Shown in pieces: positions 60,590 to 64,000 of a stretch of DNA of 64,000 nt. The DNA is from Gorsachius magnificus. Lineage: Eukaryota > Chordata > Aves > Pelecaniformes > Ardeidae. A program made the translations under genes and the position numbers. Location of the stretch: assembly GCA_034008185.1 (NCBI GenBank), contig CM067089.1:22230213-22294212 (forward strand), read 5' to 3'. The notes under the pieces were generated by a model. That model saw only the letters and a list, made by a program, of their open reading frames with translations. It did no database searches and was not told the DNA's origin. Each line of letters opens with the position of its first letter. Positions within the stretch are counted from its first letter, which is position 1.

Positions 60590-60710
60590 TGATTTGAGGA
60601 CCAGGTTGGACTCCAGAGCTGCCAGAAAGCAGGACCAGCCCTGCCTATGGTTGGAAGCTGGCCTGGCTGACCTTCAAGTGTCCTCCCAGCCCTAACTTCA
60701 ACTCTGCAAG
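60590..60710 (+). mobile_element. Possible CR1 LINE 3' fragment
   Basis: GGCTGACCTTCAAGTGTCCT followed by CCCAGCCCTAACTTCAACTC resembles the CR1 3' end that reads GATGACCTTCAAGGTCCC and then TTCCAACCCTAA. It is degenerate and lacks the 3' octamer repeats. Confidence 0.35.
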
Positions 60711-61183
60711 GAATGAACCAGTCCAGATCTTGGCTGTCATAAATCAAAGTCGCTCCACTGAGACCGATGGAAGGAGCTGCGTTTATTTAGTTCAGCCAAA
60801 GATCCGGTCTGGTACATTCTTAGCAGCAATATTAGGCAGGCTGGGCTCGCTTGGCAGAGGCATCGGGCATCCAGCCATGCGTGTGGGGCGCTGGGAATCG
60901 AAGACAGAGTGCTGCTCTGCCCCATGCACATGTCCCTCACTGACCCAGGCCAGGCTCCTGCCCTGTCCCTTCATAGTGCAGGATGCAAACCAGCCTCCCA
61001 TGGGGACCAAGTGGCACTTGGATTATGGTTGGAGGTTTTAAGTTTCCTACAGCAGGTGTCTCACCTGGAAGTGTGTCAGACAGGACCTGGACAACCCAGG
61101 AGCTCAGCAGAGCACCCCCAGCTAAAAACAATGGCCAGGGATGTTTCTCCTTCCCTGCTTCTGGGGAGCAAGGCGTTGCTGCA

Positions 61184-61233
61184 GGAAGGGTCCCACCATG
61201 CAGACACAGTGTGGGAAGGGTCCCACCATGCAG
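61184..61233 (+). repeat. Tandem duplication, unit about 30 bp
   Basis: GGAAGGGTCCCACCATGCAG occurs at 61,184-61,203 and again at 61,214-61,233. Confidence 0.85.
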
Positions 61234-64000
61234 GTACATCCCTGCTGGCAGCCAGGAGCTGGAGGTCAGTCCTCTGGGACAGGCTTTGCTGAGCTAGTGC
61301 CTTATTGCTGTCCTGCATCCAGGAGAGAAGATTTGCTCCTGGTTGCTGACAGCCATGAAGAGAACGTGGTACCAGGTGAGCCCGGTTTGTAGTGGCAAGG
61401 TGGAGAGGATGTCGGGGCTCCTGCAGTGACACGCTGCATTGCAGCCAGGGAAAGTGCTGTGATCTCTCCTGCTGGGCTCTGGACACTTGGCCAGAGGAGG
61501 AATATTGGGGCGAGATGAGGATATGGCTCCAAAGGAGCGTTTGGCCCCAGGAAGGAGCATTTTGGCCCTGGAGAAGGAGAGTCTGTGGTGCGGCGGGCCA
61601 TGAGCAGGACAGTGGTCCTGAAGCTGCTTCCCGGGGCTGGGAGTGGAACCCGGTCCTCGTGCTGAGCTGGGGTGGGAGGTGGTCGAGGAAGAGCCTCTGT
61701 CCCAGGGCGAGCCCTGAGCTGGATCACGTGCCTGCCTTGCAGAGGTCCCCAGAAGTGCCTCACTGCTGCCAACACAGGCGCTGGGGACCCTGGGCTCTCT
61801 GGTGAACACCCTGGAGGTGGCAGGGCGACCTGTGCTCCCGGTGACATGGGGACAGCAGTGGCTGTCCCAGGCGGGCAGCAGGGAGAGGGATGAGCTAGCG
61901 CTGGGTCCGCTTGGGGATGACTCATTTTCAGGCATGCTGAGGATACTCACACAATACCAAATTTGATCTTTATTCCTTAAGTGTGGGCCAGTTCTCGGGT
62001 TGAAAATGTATCTAATGTAAAAAATGTTATCTCAGGGTTTCTTGAAGCCAAACTGAAATGTCACTTTAGAAAGTACACTAAAAAAAACCCCACCCTGAGA
62101 CATTAGCTCATTGGCAAGAAAATTAGCATCACCTCAGTTGCCTCTGACATGGACATGTCTCTGCTCTGTTCTCCATTTGCTTGAGGATTGGGCTTTTGGT
62201 TTTCTCTCTTTAAGCAGCACATCCTCCAAGCCAGCTGGGGCTTTGCATGGTGACAGATGGGTGCCACGAATGGGGCACTGCCAGCCTGTAGAGGCTGATG
62301 AGCCTATCGAGGTCCATATTTAACCGCATGAGAGTGGCTTGAGTGTTGGAAGAAGAGGTTTCATGGCATGGCTGGGTACTACCTCATCCTGAGAGCAAGG
62401 TTTGCTGATGTAAAACCCCAAATCAGTATGGGGACTTGATGAGGGAGGGCACAGTAAAACCCACTGGTAGAGCTGCTTTGAGACCCAGGCTGTGATCCTT
62501 GCATGCCCATTGCAAGAAGCAAGGCAAGAATTGCGGCCATAGGTTGGGAGCCTATAGGGAGACACAGATGTTGAAGGACAAGAGAGGTTTTGTAAATGGC
62601 CCCGTGCCTGGATGCTCAACACTAGGTAGGAAAGCTGAGGACCACAGGTTGAGAAGAGAGGTCACAGGGGGAGACTCAGCCTCTAGGTTGGCCCCCAGAG
62701 GCTCCAGGAACTGGCCATGTGAGGGAGGACAACCTCTCAGGGCAGGACAGGTGAGGTCCAGAAGGGTACTGGGAGTTTTTTGTGATGGTGTTTGAGAAGA
62801 ATGAAAAGGTCTTCAGAGGGTGACTGACCTGCTCTGGAGGTGAAGTTGGAGCATGGGGAGTGATGGAGAGGTGGCTTTGAGTTTTGTAGCTCAGCCTGTG
62901 GCTGGAAAAGCAGCCTTGGAGCTGCTGGGCTGGGAAGGGGACAGTACCTGTGCCCCTGTGATAGCAGATAGAGTTTTAGCGAAAAATAAGTCACTGCAAC
63001 CCATGGCTGGCAGGTGCCAGTTGCTTGGGATGGATTAATCTCCTCTGCTGCTGGGAAGGAAAGAGCCTGTGCGCCCTGTTCTTGGCTGAGGGCACAGCAG
63101 CTGTAGCCGCACAAGGAGCCGGAGCGGGGCCGAGGTGTGTGCCCAGCACTGGCACAGCAGCACCCAGTCTGTTCTGCTGTTGGGCACTCCCCAGGGCGGC
63201 TTTGGCCCTGACAGCCAGTGCAGGCACAGCTGGGCACAGCTGGAGAGCAGCGAGCTCCAGGGCCCACGCCAGTGGCACCTTTGGATGTGGCCGCCCTGTT
63301 TTGGGAGGAGGAGGGGGTTTAGGCAGTGGGAGGGGTGCCTACAGGACAGGGTGTGCTGGTGATGCAGATGGTGATGCTGGAAGCCTCCTGCCCAGCACAG
63401 CTGCCCAGAGCAGGCAGACTTGGAGCCTAGTGACCTTGCGGCCAACTCTCATGGCTGCTCCCACCAGGATGGTCCAAGCCAAGTGCATCTCCCTTGGGAC
63501 TTGCCGGGTGTCAGAGCCACTTTTTCACCAGGGAAGTGTCTGGCCCATGGGTTTGAGTGCAGAGCAGCTTCCCCCACTGCACACCAGCTGGGGATGCCGG
63601 GAGGAAGGCACCTGAGAGCCCCCCGAGACACGGGGCAGCCTGTTGGTGCCGCACAGGGCTCCCCAGACGGGCAGCGCTGAGCAGCCGGGAGGCTTGTCCT
63701 TCGTGGAAGAAGCAGAGCCTCAAGGAGATTGTCCCGGGTAGCTGGCTCAGGAGAGCAGGCCTCTTAAAAGTCAATTAGAGACTTTTAAAAATAAATCAGA
63801 CTGGAACATTGCGAGGGCTGCCAGAAAATTTGGGCGAGGTCAGAGTTGCTTAACGTTCATTGTTGATTAGATTCAACCTTTTTTTTTGGTTGGGATAACT
63901 TCTGCACGGCTGAGTCAGACTGTTTTGGGGGCTAAGCCAAAATCGTCTCCTAACATGGCCATTTAAGGCATGGTGGGCTGAGAGCTGATGGGCAGCCTGA

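Larger units (their letters stand above)
56189..64000 (+). other. PSD: PSD intron 4, continuing past the window
   Basis: No Sec7-encoding exon is present on the plus strand up to base 64,000, so this is a long intron (or alternative-exon territory). It contains short duplications (57,211-57,255; about 58,452-58,509; 61,184-61,233), a CR1-like fragment near 60.6 kb, the CpG island described separately and one phase-compatible candidate mini-exon at 61,323-61,375. Confidence 0.6.

Noticed and set aside
1..64000. CRISPR arrays, bacterial operons, tRNA or rRNA genes
   Set aside because: No regularly spaced repeats, no clustered co-directional frames and no cloverleaf or B-box with a matching A-box were found. 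tRNA-like pieces belong to MIR SINEs.
1..64000. Endogenous retrovirus or DNA transposon coding regions
   Set aside because: No gag, pol, env or transposase-like motifs were seen in the translated frames.

Overview
The window is vertebrate nuclear DNA, most likely from a sauropsid (bird, crocodilian or turtle). Multi-exon genes with GT-AG introns, CpG-island promoters, MIR-type SINE remnants and the proteins encoded all support this. The species cannot be fixed from the sequence. Three protein-coding genes are recognisable: CUEDC2 (+), FBXL15 (-) and the 5' part of PSD/EFA6A (+). From general knowledge, human 10q24.32 carries the same trio in the same relative orientations (PSD, FBXL15, CUEDC2), so this is a conserved syntenic block read from the opposite end.

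Layout. Bases 1 to about 17,900 are AT-rich and hold no gene I can support; they contain poly-A, poly-G and (ATT)n tracts and several MIR fragments. A CpG island at about 17.93-18.75 kb, with a YY1-type and an E-box motif, is the probable CUEDC2 promoter. CUEDC2 has eight coding exons between 24,710 and 31,137 (284 codons plus stop). FBXL15 converges on it from the other strand, with three coding exons (34,572 down to 32,600) and a CpG-island promoter at about 34.75-35.95 kb. Bases 36.0-44.5 kb are intergenic and include a clear MIR. A CpG island at about 44.57-45.26 kb opens PSD. Its exons at 47,806-48,804, 49,329-49,785 and 55,745-56,188 are certain, and a small start exon at 45,078-45,132 is inferred. 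The Sec7 and PH exons lie beyond the right edge. The last 7.8 kb is PSD intron with an internal CpG island at about 59.3-59.75 kb.

The genes act in different processes: CUEDC2 is a ubiquitin-binding adaptor in NF-kB, steroid-receptor and mitotic control; FBXL15 is an SCF substrate receptor; PSD is a neuronal ARF6 exchange factor. I did not find a new biological system. The main points of interest are an 8-residue loss inside an FBXL15 leucine-rich repeat, the absence in CUEDC2 of the known Ser-Pro mitotic site, a near-perfect 43-nt foldback in a CUEDC2 intron, a PSD N-terminal extension that requires an upstream start exon, and several palindromes and candidate enhancer patches.
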